A DNA stretch of 64,000 bases from Apis mellifera (Eukaryota > Arthropoda > Insecta > Hymenoptera > Apidae). The translations under genes and the position numbers were made by a program. Numbering within the stretch: position 1 is the stretch's first letter; each line of letters opens with the position of its first letter. The notes under the pieces were generated by a model that was not told the origin of the DNA, made no database searches, and saw nothing but the letters and a program-made list of their open reading frames with translations. Shown piece after piece: positions 51,101-61,080 of the stretch. Location: the NCBI RefSeq assembly GCF_003254395.2, contig NC_037648.1:13020330-13084329 (forward strand), in the 5' to 3' direction.

Positions 51101-54100
51101 AAATACCCTATTATAAAAGAGTAATTAATATATTAAGTTATTAAATGTTAAATCAATTTATTAAAAAACTAGGATTAGATATATATATATCTATTATAAA
51201 AAAGTAATTAATATATTAAGTTATTAAATGTTGAATCAATTTATTAAAAAACTAGGATTAGATATATAAGTTATTAAATATTAAATCATTAAAATTAAAT
51301 GATATGGCAGCTTTTTATATCTAGTTAGAAATGCTTCTCGATTAATTTGATAGTCCACAATATGATTTACTTGAGTTTAAATTTATGCATTGTTGTTTTA
51401 ACTGGCCTGAATTTATTTATGTTAAAGAAATTTAATATAATAATAATTCAAATCAAAATGTAGTATACTTAAGATGAGCATCAATAAATTTAATTTTAGA
51501 ATTACTTATTTTAATATGAAAGTATGAAAGAGGATTTAAAAGTAAATTAAAGTAATTACTTTAATTAAAGATAGTTTTAAAAAGTTTTACAAATCACCCG
51601 TCAATTTCATTAAAATTGAAATAAGTCGTAACATAGTAAGATTCGAATTATTCGAGAACTTTAAATCGAGTCAAAAAATCGCGTGATCTTACAAAGAGTA
51701 TGAATTAAATTTTTCGATTGTTTTTTCTTATCAAAAAAGAAAAAAAAAAAATCGGTGGAAGAAAGATAAAGGTCCCTCGATCTGGGAGGTCGTTTTTTCT
51801 TTTTTTTAAATATTCGATCAGCTCGCGATTAAAATGGCAGACGGCGAACAAGCGCGCCACTGGCCTGGATATTATGCGTGGCCGAGTAGAGGAATCGACG
51901 TAATCGATGAAATAAATTCAATGTCACGCGATTCGAGATGCAAATCGGATAGGATGATAGAGAGAGAAATGTGGTGCGATTATTGGAAGACGACGAGAAT
52001 ATATAATTTATCTTTTTCCCTCTTCAAATGTGACGAGTCGATTCTCCAAGTTTCTTATTTCATATTCAATCGTTAAAAATATTTTATTTTAATTGATAAA
52101 TGTAAGGAAAGGGAGTGTAAGAGAAGAAATTAAACAAGTTTGTACAATATCACATTATATTACGATCTTTCAAGCTCTTACGTAATCATTTCCAACACGC
52201 AAAGGTTCTCCATTGCGTGTTTTGCTTTTATTAATTCTATCCTCGTTATATCTATTTCTTTTTTTTTTTTTATTAATAACACGTCTCTATTAATAAAATT
52301 CTTGATTTCGATAACGAGCGAGTTTCATAGATTTTAGTTCCCAATTGTTACGTAAAATCCACAAGTGTGGACAGAAGTGGATCTAAATATTATATCGAAA
52401 CAAACTTCTTCATAAGAGTTGCGCAACACGTCTCTTAAAAACGGTGTCGTTTCACTATCCAATCACCGTCCATTTATACGATCATTTATCAAATATATAT
52501 AACAAAAATTCTCATCTCTTCTATCCTCTCTTTCCACAACTATAGAAAAAAAATAAAATAAAAAAGAAGAGAACACAAAATACTGCTTAAATTCCTTTTC
52601 CACATTACATTCTTTTCCAAAAAAGAATTCTTTTCGCGTTTAAAAAAGAAACAAGCTATATGAAAATACTCCTCGTCTATACTAATTCCCATTTCTCCTA
52701 GGCGTCTTTTTTTTCCATCCTTGAAACAACGATAACCGCGCGCTGATAATGGAAGCCTGGTTGGGCGACGGCGCGTTTAACCGAGGCACGAATTCCTTTT
52801 ATATCCGTGCCAAGGATATCGCGGTGTACTCGAAACGCGAGGAGCGAGGATGTTCCCTCCATCGCGGGGGATAACGCGCACGGTTTCTTGTCTCGTCGCA
52901 CTTTGGAACACTCGGTGCACGCCTCGGCCTCCCCCCCTCCTCCACGCCACTTCTTCCATCCGGTCGACAGACTATTTTGCCCGACTTGGGATAACAGCTT
53001 CTTCTGTCGGCTACGAGGATCGTTTCGACGTTCGGTTTATTATATCGGAGGGAAGAGTGTAGGGATCTTTGAAACTTTGACTTTCTCGTTACGGGGAATA
53101 TCTTTGAGTAAAATTTGAGGGTGATCGAGAGATTGTCACGAGAGTTTTAAATTATTATAACTGTAATAACTTTTTTTATTACGAAAATCGTTTCGACGTT
53201 ATAAGACGAAAGAGTCTAGGAAGTCTAGGGAAATTCTGACTTTCTCGTTACGTGATAATATCTTTGCTCGAGTAAAATTTGAAGGTGATCGAGAGTTTTA
53301 AATATTTCTATTTCGTGGATCCAATAATTAAGATAATAATAATAACTTTTTTTATTACGAAAATCGTTTCGACGTTATAAGACGAAAGAGTCTAGGGATC
53401 TAGGCAGTCTAGGGAAATTCTGACTTTCTCGTTACGTGATAATATCTTTGCTCGAGTAAAATTTGAAGGTGATCGAGAGTTTTAAATATTTCTATTTCGT
53501 GGATCCAATAATTAAGAAAATAATAACTTCTTTTGCTATGAAAATCTACGTTATTAGACGAAAGAGGATATTTGAAATTTCGACTTTCTCATTACAGATA
53601 TCTGCTGCGAGTAAAATTTAAAAGTGATCGGTGAGACGTGTTTTATAGATTGTCACGAATTTTAAATTATTCTATTTCGTGGATCCAATAATTAATATCC
53701 AAAAAGATAATAATAATAACATTTTTTATTACGAAGATTTCGAACTTCGGTTATTATTAGAGAGAAGGGTCTAGGAATATTTGAAATTTCTAGTTGAGTG
53801 ATATAGATAACATATCTTTGTTCGAGTAAAACTTGAAAGTGATCGAGAATTTTAAATATTTCTATTTCGTGGATCCATTAATTAGGATAATAATAATTTC
53901 TTCTTTTGCTACGAAAAAAAGTTTCAATGTTATTAAACGAAAGAGTCTAGGGATATTTGAAATTCTGACTTTCTCGTTACGTGATAATATCTTTGCTCGA
54001 GTAAAATTTGAAGGTGATCAGTGAGAAGTTTTAGATTGTCACGAGTTTTAAATTATTCTATTTCATGGATCCAATAATTAGGATAATAATAATAATTTTT

Positions 54101-57100
54101 TTTATTACGAAGATTGTTTCGACGTTCGGTTATTGAAGTTTAGGATATTTGAAACTTTGACTTTCTGGTTACGTGATACAGATAATATATCTTTGCTCAA
54201 GTTTGAAGATGATCAGTGAAAAGTGTTAAATTATCACGAGTTTTAAATATTTCTACTTCGTGAATTCAATAATTAAGATAATAATAATAATCTTTTTATT
54301 ACGAAAATCGTTTCAATGTTCGGTTATTACTAGAACGAAGAGTCTAGGGATATTTGAAATTCTGTCTTTCTTGTTACCTTTGCTTCGAGTAAAATTTGAA
54401 GGTGATCGAGAGATTGTCACGAGTTTTAAATTATTCTATAATAACTTTTTTTATTACGAAGATTGTTTCGACGTTCAGTTATTGGAGTCTAGGGATATTT
54501 GAAACTCTGACTTTCTGGCTACGTGATACAGATAATATATCTTTGCTCGAATAAAATTTGAAAGTGATCGAGAATTTTTATATATATTTCTATTTCGTGG
54601 ATCCAATAATTAAGACAATAATAACTTTTTTTATTACAAAAATCGTTTCGATTATTTTCTAGTTAGATGATAATATATCTTTGCTCGAGTAAAATTTGAA
54701 CGTGATCGACGGATGTTTTATAGAGTTTTAAATTATTCTACTTTCTGAAACGATCGAATAATTTGGACAATAACTTCTTCTTTTTATCGATATTAGAAGA
54801 TCCTTTCGATCGGTGAACGACGGAATATTTGCAATTCCGATTCGCTCGCCACGATTATGGGCAATATTTTTTTTTTATCCGTTAGAACGAAAGTCGATAA
54901 GTAATCGGGAGACGTTTGGCCGTTTTATCTAGGGATATTTGAAATTCCATTACCGCGCATTACGGGACAATATTTTCGTGCGTTCGAACGAAGTTAGTAA
55001 AGGCGTTCGACAAATTTTTACGTGGATTTTAGACACCCGAAATAACCCGATATTTCATTGTTTAAAGTGAATCGACACCGATACATTTTCAATAAATCGA
55101 TATCCGATCAGGTAATAAAATATTATTAACGATCATCATACGAGTCGATATGAATTATGCATGAGATAGATGTCTAGGGATATTTGGAATTCCGATTTTT
55201 ATTCCGAGAAACCGAGATGAATTATTCGGAAGAAATGAGAGAAATCTTTTCCTCTTCTTCTATTAAAAATCTATTTAAAAAATCTCGTCCCCTTTTCATC
55301 GTCTTCCCAAATCTTTGCAACATCAGCAGGCCAAAGCGCGATTCGTTAAGAGATACGCATAATATCAAGAGGAGAAGAAAAGGAACATTGGAGGAAAATC
55401 TCGTAGAAGCGCAGAAAAATAGCGCTCGTTAAGCCATTCAATTTCCCCCCTCCTCTCCTCCAGGGGAGGGGGTATAGCTTCGCCCCAGTTTATAGAATCG
55501 TCTGTGCACAATTGCCGCCGCATTTCAAACGTCGGGCATAACATAAATCACCAACGGCCAACAATTTTTATTTTTAACTCCATCTAACTTCCGAACAACA
55601 CCCCTTGATCGATCCTCTCTTCCCCTCCCCCCCTTTTTTCCTCGCCGCTAAAAAACTGTTCAAACGTACGTGCAACGATAATAATATGCACGCGAGAATA
55701 ACGTTAACACAAAATATATTAGGCTCGCTCTTGATGAAAATTCATTCGAGATTAGATTACTTAATGCGCGCAATAATTAATATATATATATATATTATTT
55801 CAATTTCTACTCGTTCACACACAATTAAACGATGAAGGAGAATTTTATTATATAAATAAGTTAATATAAATAGCTTATACAAATCTTTGAACATATATAT
55901 ATCTTTCCTTATTTCTTACCGAAGGTAGAACGTTCCTCGACTTTAGAGAGAGAGAGAGAGATGCAAAGAGACGCCTATAATATAATTCGAATTTGCGCAA
56001 CTTCGAACTTTTCCATTCGCGGAATATCAGCCGGACGAGCGTTTGGTAAATTTGACGAGGGCGGAATATCGCTTGCGAGTATCGAGTTTCTCCTTCTTTA
56101 TCTTTCAATCTCCGCCGACCGAAAAAAAAATCAATCGAATTGACCGAAACCGAGGAAATACGATGAGAGAAGGGATCCTTCGATGTATCTTATCATAACA
56201 TCGTGTATCATTCAATTCTATCACCTATAATATAATATAATATTTTCGTGCGTTCGAAGTTTAAAGACGTTCGACAGGTTTTCATTTTGGATTTTAGATA
56301 CTTTTTAGAAATAATGTAAATTCATTGTTTAAAGGGGATCCTTCGATCTATCTTATTATACGTATAATATATCGTGTATTATTTCATGTAATTTCGAATG
56401 ACTATAATTTTGCTCCAACGATTAATTCCAATTCTAATATTTTCTGTTCGAACGAAGTTTAAAGACTTTAAAGTTTAAAGTGAATGTATCGATTCTTCAA
56501 TGTATTACGCGTATAATATGTATTATTTGCAAGATAATTTCGACTGACTATAACTATGCTCCAACGATTAATTCCAATTCTATCACCTATAATGTAATAT
56601 AATATTTTCATGAGTTCGAACCAAGTTTAAAAACGTTCGACAGATTTTCATTTTGGATTTTAGATTCTTTTTAGAAATAATGTAAATTCATTGTTTAAAG
56701 TGAATGTATTGATCCTTTGATGTATTATAATATATAATGTATAATATATTATGTATTATTTGCAAGGTAATTTCGACTGACTATAATTATGCTCCAACGA
56801 TTAATTCCAATTCTATCATCTATAATATAATATAATATTTTCGTGCGTTCCTTCGATGTATTATAATATATAATGTATAATATATTGTGTATTATTTGCA
56901 AGGTAATTTCGAATGACTATAATTACGCTCCAACGATTAATCCCAATTCTATCACATATAATATAATATAATATTTTCGTGCGTTCGAACGAAGTTTAAA
57001 GATAGGTTTTCATTTTGGATTTTATATACTTTTTAGAAATAATGTAAATTCATTGTTTAAAGTGAATATATCGATCCCTCGATGTATTATAATATATAAT

Positions 57101-57837
57101 GTATAATATATTATGTATTATTTGCAAGGTAATTTCGAACGATTACAACTATGCTTCAACGATTAATTCCAATTCTATCACTGAGATAATATTTTCGTGC
57201 GTTCGAAGTTTAAAAACGTTCGACAGGTTTTCATTTTGGATTTTAGATACTCGAAATAATGTAAATTCATTGTTTAAAGGGGATCCTTCGATGTATTACA
57301 CGTATAATAATATCGTGTATTATTTGCAAGGTAATTTCGAACGACTACAACTATGCTCCAACGATTAATTCCAATTCTAATATTTTCGTGCGTTTTCTAT
57401 TCGAACGAAATTTAAAGTGAACGTATCGATCCTTCGATATATCTTATTAAATATAATATAATATATCATGTATTGCACAACTATGCTCCAACGATTAATA
57501 TACTCGAGAATCGTAATAATAATAGGAAGAAGGAAAGGAGAAAGAAGAAGGAGGAGGAAGGGATTTCGCAAGATAGAAAAAAAAGAAGAAGAAATAAGAG
57601 AAACGAAAGCTTACCTGTGAACGACGTTGGCCAGGAGATCGTTGTGCCGCAGCCTGTAGTCCACGTCCACCTTCTGATAGTTGACGGTCAGGGTGCCGGC
57701 GCGGATGCAACGCTCGTACTCCTCGGCCGGGTGAGCGCGAAACTCCCTCGCGAACACCTCGAGGATCTTCTCCCCCACCCACCTGCCCTTCGTGAACGTG
57801 GTGAAGGTGAAGTAATACGGGTACACTTTCCTCAACC
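28568..57837 (-). CDS. RPUSD2: RPUSD2-like RluA-family pseudouridine synthase, 5' end missing
   Basis: The enzyme isomerises uridine to pseudouridine in RNA. The family includes human RPUSD2 and yeast Rib2/Pus8 and Pus9. Four coding exons are visible on the minus strand: 57837-57615, 34907-34820, 29632-29456 and 29344-28568, all GT-AG with matching phases, about 420 residues in total. In order they encode the conserved GLRKVYPYYF and KGRWVGEKILEVF region, VVNKPASIPV, the catalytic motif HRLDRLTSG (Asp nucleophile), QTGRMHQIRVHLQYLGYPV, a glutamine-rich linker and the family C-terminus (CYECKVKYRDPKPSDLVMYL). The first visible exon starts one base into a codon, so at least one upstream coding exon is missing and probably lies beyond the window. 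Introns of 5.2 kb and 22.7 kb are very long for an otherwise ordinary enzyme and are filled with tandem arrays. Confidence 0.9.
28797..28853 (-). repeat. CAG/CAA repeat encoding polyglutamine in RPUSD2
   Basis: On the coding strand, mixed CAG and CAA codons encode ten Gln, one Glu and two more Gln between the catalytic domain and the C-terminal block. Mixed codons suggest an older, more stable tract than a pure CAG repeat. It is likely length-variable between alleles or species. Confidence 0.85.
29456..29632 (-). CDS. RPUSD2: RPUSD2 catalytic-motif exon
   Basis: A 177-base, phase-0 exon of 59 codons. It begins VHPCGRYRHNTV and contains HRLDRLTSG, the RluA-family signature with the catalytic Asp. 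The donor is gttagt, a weaker variant of the consensus. The intron to the last exon is only 111 bases. Confidence 0.93.
29924..30060. repeat. Two-copy tandem duplication, period about 71
   Basis: The segment starting accttagatacaaa at 29924 recurs at 29995, followed in both copies by aggatctacttccgtcaat. The copies differ by a small internal duplication of taaagaa. Confidence 0.85.
31340..32925. repeat. Composite degenerate tandem array A
   Basis: The first part consists of monomers of about 131 bases carrying tctctttcattcgtgagttt, starting near 31341, 31473, 31605 and 31953. The second part consists of longer monomers carrying ttctttccatttttcaattc, near 31758, 32146, 32355, 32625 and 32810. 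The two monomer types share the segment aaaattattttt followed by aatcttcgatcgaaaa, so they appear to be related or interleaved. Confidence 0.85.
33099..33141. repeat. (CT)n microsatellite
   Basis: A pure CT tract of about 43 bases inside the RPUSD2 intron. Confidence 0.95.
33764..33792. repeat. (CAGG)7 microsatellite
   Basis: About seven perfect copies of the tetranucleotide cagg. It lies in a CpG-rich neighbourhood of the intron. Confidence 0.95.
34820..34907 (-). CDS. RPUSD2: RPUSD2 small internal exon
   Basis: An 88-base exon encoding HEVPVTSEPITVIHMDEDV and VVVNKPASIP, the strand leading into the catalytic core (the family reads VVDKPASVPVH here). The acceptor is gttgcag and the donor gtaagt. 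Phases match the exons 22.7 kb upstream and 5.2 kb downstream. This match is the main proof that the distant exons belong to one gene. Confidence 0.9.
37447..37750. repeat. Two-copy tandem duplication, period about 153
   Basis: The segment starting attatccaaccatttc occurs at 37448 and 37601. Both copies end in an ATAA tetranucleotide run followed by aaacgaag and ttcgaagaagaaatt. Differences are few, so the event is fairly recent. Confidence 0.9.
38642..39440. repeat. Three-copy tandem repeat, period about 259-270
   Basis: Three copies begin with acaatcgatgaaaaa near 38642, 38900 and 39171. Each contains cgcgagagaagagcgtta (with a 3-base insertion in copy 3) and, best conserved, tgctcaccagagggctacc. 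Copies differ by scattered substitutions and small indels. Confidence 0.92.
42379..42790. repeat. Two-copy tandem duplication, period about 199
   Basis: Two copies of a segment containing tcaaattggatttcctaaa and atacatccagaaacaataa begin near 42379 and 42578. Both run on to aaatctagtgt followed by aaaact. Divergence is moderate. Confidence 0.85.
43380..45020. repeat. Degenerate tandem array B, about ten copies
   Basis: Irregular monomers of about 120-185 bases carry the recurring words attattgcaatagatttga, tctatttcattggcaaata and atggaaatataaggatttt. Copies are recognisable near 43478, 43640, 43825, 43990, 44145, 44270, 44400, 44515, 44635, 44755 and 44925. Several have internal deletions. 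Confidence 0.9.
46540..47055 (-). pseudogene. Nuclear mitochondrial insertion (12S rRNA fragment), partly tandem-duplicated
   Basis: Read on the minus strand, this contains atggcggctttttgtatcta, taactggcctgagtttattt and ttttagaattacttatttta, matching in order the 12S-like insertion at 51300-51550. The part around the ggcggc segment is present twice (about 46719-46881 and 46882-47055). The second copy keeps the atagtcca word lost from the first. The duplicated unit also includes flanking non-mitochondrial sequence (cgattcaacatttaa), so duplication followed insertion. It is non-functional. Confidence 0.75.
47640..49060. repeat. Degenerate tandem array C
   Basis: Scrambled monomers built from recurring words: aaaatttgtcgaatattaaa, attaaatcgatattatt, gatcatacatataataatag, cttaaaatgatttcacgc and gtaaagaaaattt. 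The period is irregular (roughly 110-180 bases) and many monomers are partial. No coding signal. Confidence 0.8.
51085..51641 (+). pseudogene. Nuclear mitochondrial insertion (12S rRNA, 3' half)
   Basis: In 12S sense orientation this contains the universal small-subunit words in correct order: a version of the AAACTAGGATTAGATACCCTAT block (51091-51114, with later copies at 51167 and 51250), the ggcggt-like region (atggcagcttttt), gatagtccacaatatga, then acaaatcacccgtca (51589-51603) and ataagtcgtaacatagtaag (51621-51640). The last two mark the conserved 3' end of mitochondrial 12S rRNA. The ggattaga segment is present in three tandem copies spaced about 76 and 83 bases, and the expected central parts are partly lost, so it cannot be a working rRNA. 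The AT-rich stretch 50930-51084 may be more of the same insertion. Confidence 0.85.
53040..54760. repeat. Degenerate tandem array D, about ten copies
   Basis: Monomers of about 155-195 bases carry attacgaaaatcgtttcgac, agagtctagggatatttgaa, gataatatctttgctcgagt, aaaatttgaaggtgatcgag and tatttcgtggatccaataat. Copies are visible from about 53040, 53177, 53353, 53540, 53730, 53915, 54108, 54298, 54453 and 54635. Isolated pieces (tctagggatatttg) persist to 55190, so the array may once have been longer. Confidence 0.9.
56200..57490. repeat. Degenerate tandem array E, about eight copies
   Basis: Monomers of about 135-230 bases carry gctccaacgattaattccaa, atattttcgtgcgttcgaa, ttcattttggattttagata and ttatttgcaaggtaatttcg. 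Copies of the first word start near 56412, 56562, 56793, 56929, 57151, 57358 and 57487, with a partial copy before. The array ends about 120 bases from the RPUSD2 exon at 57615, on the donor side. Confidence 0.9.
57615..57837 (-). CDS. RPUSD2: RPUSD2 first visible coding exon
   Basis: A 223-base GC-rich exon encoding GLRKVYPYYFTF, FTKGRWVGEKILEVFAREF and NYQKVDVDYRLRHNDLLAN, the conserved N-terminal block of the RPUSD2/Rib2 group. The acceptor (ttccgcag) lies at 57838-57839. The donor is gtaagc from 57614. The exon begins with two bases of a Gly codon, so an upstream exon must supply the first base. Confidence 0.92.
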
Positions 57838-59199
57838 CTGCGGAACACAACAGCACGAACAACGTTTCCAATTAAAATCTCGCGGACGGGGGGGTGTGGG
57901 GCACCGAATCTTTGTAATAAATATATAATACACGTTGATTGCATTGTCAATTATTATATTACAATTACTTGAGTTGATTTAAACGATTCGATGGAGGAGG
58001 AGAATGTAAGAATGGAAGAAGAAAAGTTTAAGTAATTATTAAAAATTGTTTTTTGGTTTTTTGATTGCAAATTGTCGAATAAAAAGAGTTAATGAATAAG
58101 TATATATATATTTTGGAAATATAATATGGAAATGAAGCTTTCTGTTAACTTAATTTTACTTACTAATTAAAAATAAAAATAATAATTAAATATATAAAAA
58201 TTGGTTGATAAAATACAAATATATTTAAATAAATTATTACTAACATTAACAATTCAATATATATATTCCTCGAATTCGAATAATTAAACGAACAATAATA
58301 AACTTAATCGATCACATTTAAATCCATAAAATATTAATCTTAAAATTATTCTTATAAATACAATATTTATAAGAGAGTCAATGTCTCATGTATTACATAC
58401 GATAATAAATATACACGTAGAGTAAATCAAGTACTTTCAAACACATCTCATCTCCCGATTAATAAATTCATTAATTTTCGCGATATTATTCGACGCACCT
58501 CTTCGCCACGATCAAACGTGCGTTCACCTTCGCCATATAAAATTGCTTCGACCAATCACGTGCTTCTCTTCGAGAGAGAGAAAAAAAGAGAGAGAGAGAA
58601 GAGAGAGAGAGGGAGGCACACGTTGGAATCGTGGCGTGCAAATCGAAACGGTTTCCTCGAAGAAATAAACCGTGCTCGGTCCTCCTTTGGCGAGGGCAAC
58701 CGCGCGTGTAATTCTCCTTCTCCAACTCGATCAAACGGTGCTCCGTGTACGTAGCCGATACGAGCCAGATGCGAGGGATACGAGGAAATGGGATCGAGAT
58801 CCGGAGGGAGAATTTTCCTCGAGGCACGCGTGCACAACAGGTGTACAGGATGTGGAAGAGGGAGGGAGGGTTGTGGGAGGATTTGTACGTTTTTATACTT
58901 TTTATACCGTTTCGATACTTTGAATAATTTCACGTACGAAGGGGGTTGTTGTGTAGATCGAAGATTATCGTCATTATTACGCGGATTAAATATTTCGAAT
59001 GGAAAGGAGATTCGTGTAATTTTTTAACGAGAATGAGAAAGGAAATCAGAAGTTATATGTATATCTTGGATCAAAGTTGATAGTTCTCTGACTTGGCATG
59101 TTAATTAAATTACTTTTATTTAAATTGTGAGATAAAAATAAGAAAGTAAAAATTTTTTAATAAGATAAAGACAAATAAACTAAAAATTATTAGAAACAA

Positions 59200-59600
59200 C
59201 AAAATTTTTGAATGAGATAAAAACAAGTAAACAAACTAAAAATTTTAAATGCAAAAAATTTTTGAATAAAATATAAAAACAAACAAACTAAAAATTATTA
59301 GAAATAACAAAATTTTTGAATGAGATAAAAACAAGCAAATAAATTAAAAATGATTAGAAACAACAAAATTTTTGAACAAAATAAAACAAACAAACTAAAA
59401 ATTACTAGAATCAACAAAATTTTTAAATGAGACAAGCAACCAAAAATTACTAAAAACAACAAAATTTTTAAATAAGAAAAACAAGCAAACAAACTAAAAA
59501 TTATTAGAAACAACAAAATTTTTTAACAAAATAAAAAACAAGCTAAAAACAACAAAATTGTTGAACAAAATAAAAAGAAACAAACTAAAAATAATAAAAT
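59200..59600. repeat. Short-period tandem array G
   Basis: About eight copies of a 45-60 base unit containing aaacaacaaaatttttgaa and acaaacaaactaaaaatta. It is purine-rich on the plus strand. The minus strand has a long low-complexity Phe/Leu-rich frame that is not a gene. Confidence 0.88.
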
Positions 59601-59959
59601 TTTAATCCCGCCTCATCAATTTTCTCCACAGCGATAAATAATTGAATTTGATTGAAAAAAATTAATATAATTCGAGTTAATTAGTTCGATACTCCTCGAT
59701 GATATTTCTTCGCTCGTTCGCGAGTCTCTGATATTTGCGTAAGCGAAAATAGGAACGCGAGCCGTCCCTTCGTCGCGTTCCAACGTTGGTTATAACAACC
59801 TTTAAATAGTGTCACGATTGTTTCGTAATTAATTAAAAATTGGCACGGGTGGCAAGGCAGGCCGAAAATAAAGCCGCCCGTGGAACGCGCCAATCGCGTA
59901 AATCACAACAAAAAAACCGCAGACGGTCCGCCAATCGTTACCCCCCCCCCCCCCCCTCC

Positions 59960-61080
59960 AAACCATGGAGAGATTCGCTATTGGAGAGATCCCTCGTCCA
60001 TCCTCCTCTTGGCCACGCTTCAAAATCGATTATAACCTCGATCTTTACGATTCTCGATCACTCGATAATTCGGAAGGATGGATCGATTACTTGGAATTAT
60101 TCTTTCTATATCTTTATCTATGTGTTTTTTCTTTTTTTATTTTACTTGGAGAGATCGTCCATCCTCCTCTTGGCCACGCTTCAAAATCGATTATAGCCGA
60201 TCGAGATCTTTACGATTCTCGATCATTCGATCTTTCGGAAAGATGGATCGATTACTTGGAATTATTGTTTCTATATATTTATTTACGCGTTGTTTCTTCT
60301 TTTATTTTACTTGAGAAATGGAGAGATCGCTATTGGAAAGATCGTCCATCCTCCTCTTGGCCACCCTTCAAAATCGATTAGCCTCGATAATTCAGAAGGA
60401 TGGATCGATTATTATATTATTATATTGTTTATATTTATCTACGCGTTGTTTCTTTTTTTATTTTACTTGAGAAATGGAGAGATCGTTCATCTTTTTTGCC
60501 ACGCTTCAAAATCGATTAGCCTCGATCTTTCGATTAGTCGATAATTCAGAAGAATGGATTGATTATTTGGAATTATTGTTTCTATATCTTTATCTACGTG
60601 TTCTTTTTTTATTTTACTTGGAGAAATCGTCCATCCTTCTCTTAGCCACGCTTTAAAATCGATTAGCCTCGATCTTTCGATTCTCGATAATTCAGAAGGA
60701 TGGATCGATTATTATATTATTATTGTTTATATTTATCTACGCGTTGTTTCTTCTTTTATTTTACTTGAGAAATGGAGAGATCGCTATTGGAGAGATCGTT
60801 TATCTTTTTGGCCACGGTTCAAAATCGATTATAGCCTCGATCTTTACGATTCTCGATCACTCGATAATTCGGAAGGATGGATCGATTACTTGGAATTATT
60901 CTTTCTATATATTTATTTACGCGTTCTTTCTTTTTTTATTTTACTTGGAGAGATCGTCCATCCTTCTCTTGGTCACGCTTCAAAATCGATTAGCCTCGAT
61001 CTTTCGATCACTCGATAATTCGGAAGGATGGATCGATTATTTGAAATTATTCTTTCTATATATTTATCTACGCGTTTTTA
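59960..61080. repeat. Degenerate tandem array F, seven copies
   Basis: Monomers of about 140-190 bases carry gagatcgtccatcctcctct, cttcaaaatcgatta, gaaggatggatcgattact and ttcttttattttacttg. The cttcaaaatcgatta word occurs near 60018, 60178, 60367, 60505, 60652, 60816 and 60978. Most monomers stay open in one frame, giving a repetitive aromatic-rich frame that I do not regard as a gene. Confidence 0.9.

Larger units (their letters stand above)
34908..57614 (-). other. RPUSD2 giant intron (22.7 kb)
   Basis: No supportable gene was found inside on either strand. It contains tandem duplications and arrays (37447-37750, 38642-39440, 42379-42790, 43380-45020, 47640-49060, 53040-54760, 56200-57490), two 12S rRNA-derived mitochondrial insertions (46540-47055 and 51085-51641) and CpG-rich patches near 36780-37020 and 37750-37930. 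Each is listed separately. The remaining stretches (about 35000-36700, 40000-42300, 45100-46500, 49100-50900, 51700-53000 and 54800-56100) show only unremarkable AT-rich sequence and short chance frames. Confidence 0.75.

Noticed and set aside
59298..59516. A Phe/Leu-rich repetitive minus-strand frame resembling a membrane protein.
   Set aside because: It is the translation of short-period array G. There are no start context, splice sites or conserved motifs.
31340..61080. Possibility that the tandem arrays are CRISPR-like.
   Set aside because: Monomers are long, degenerate and directly abutting, with no short identical repeats and unique spacers, and the DNA is insect nuclear.
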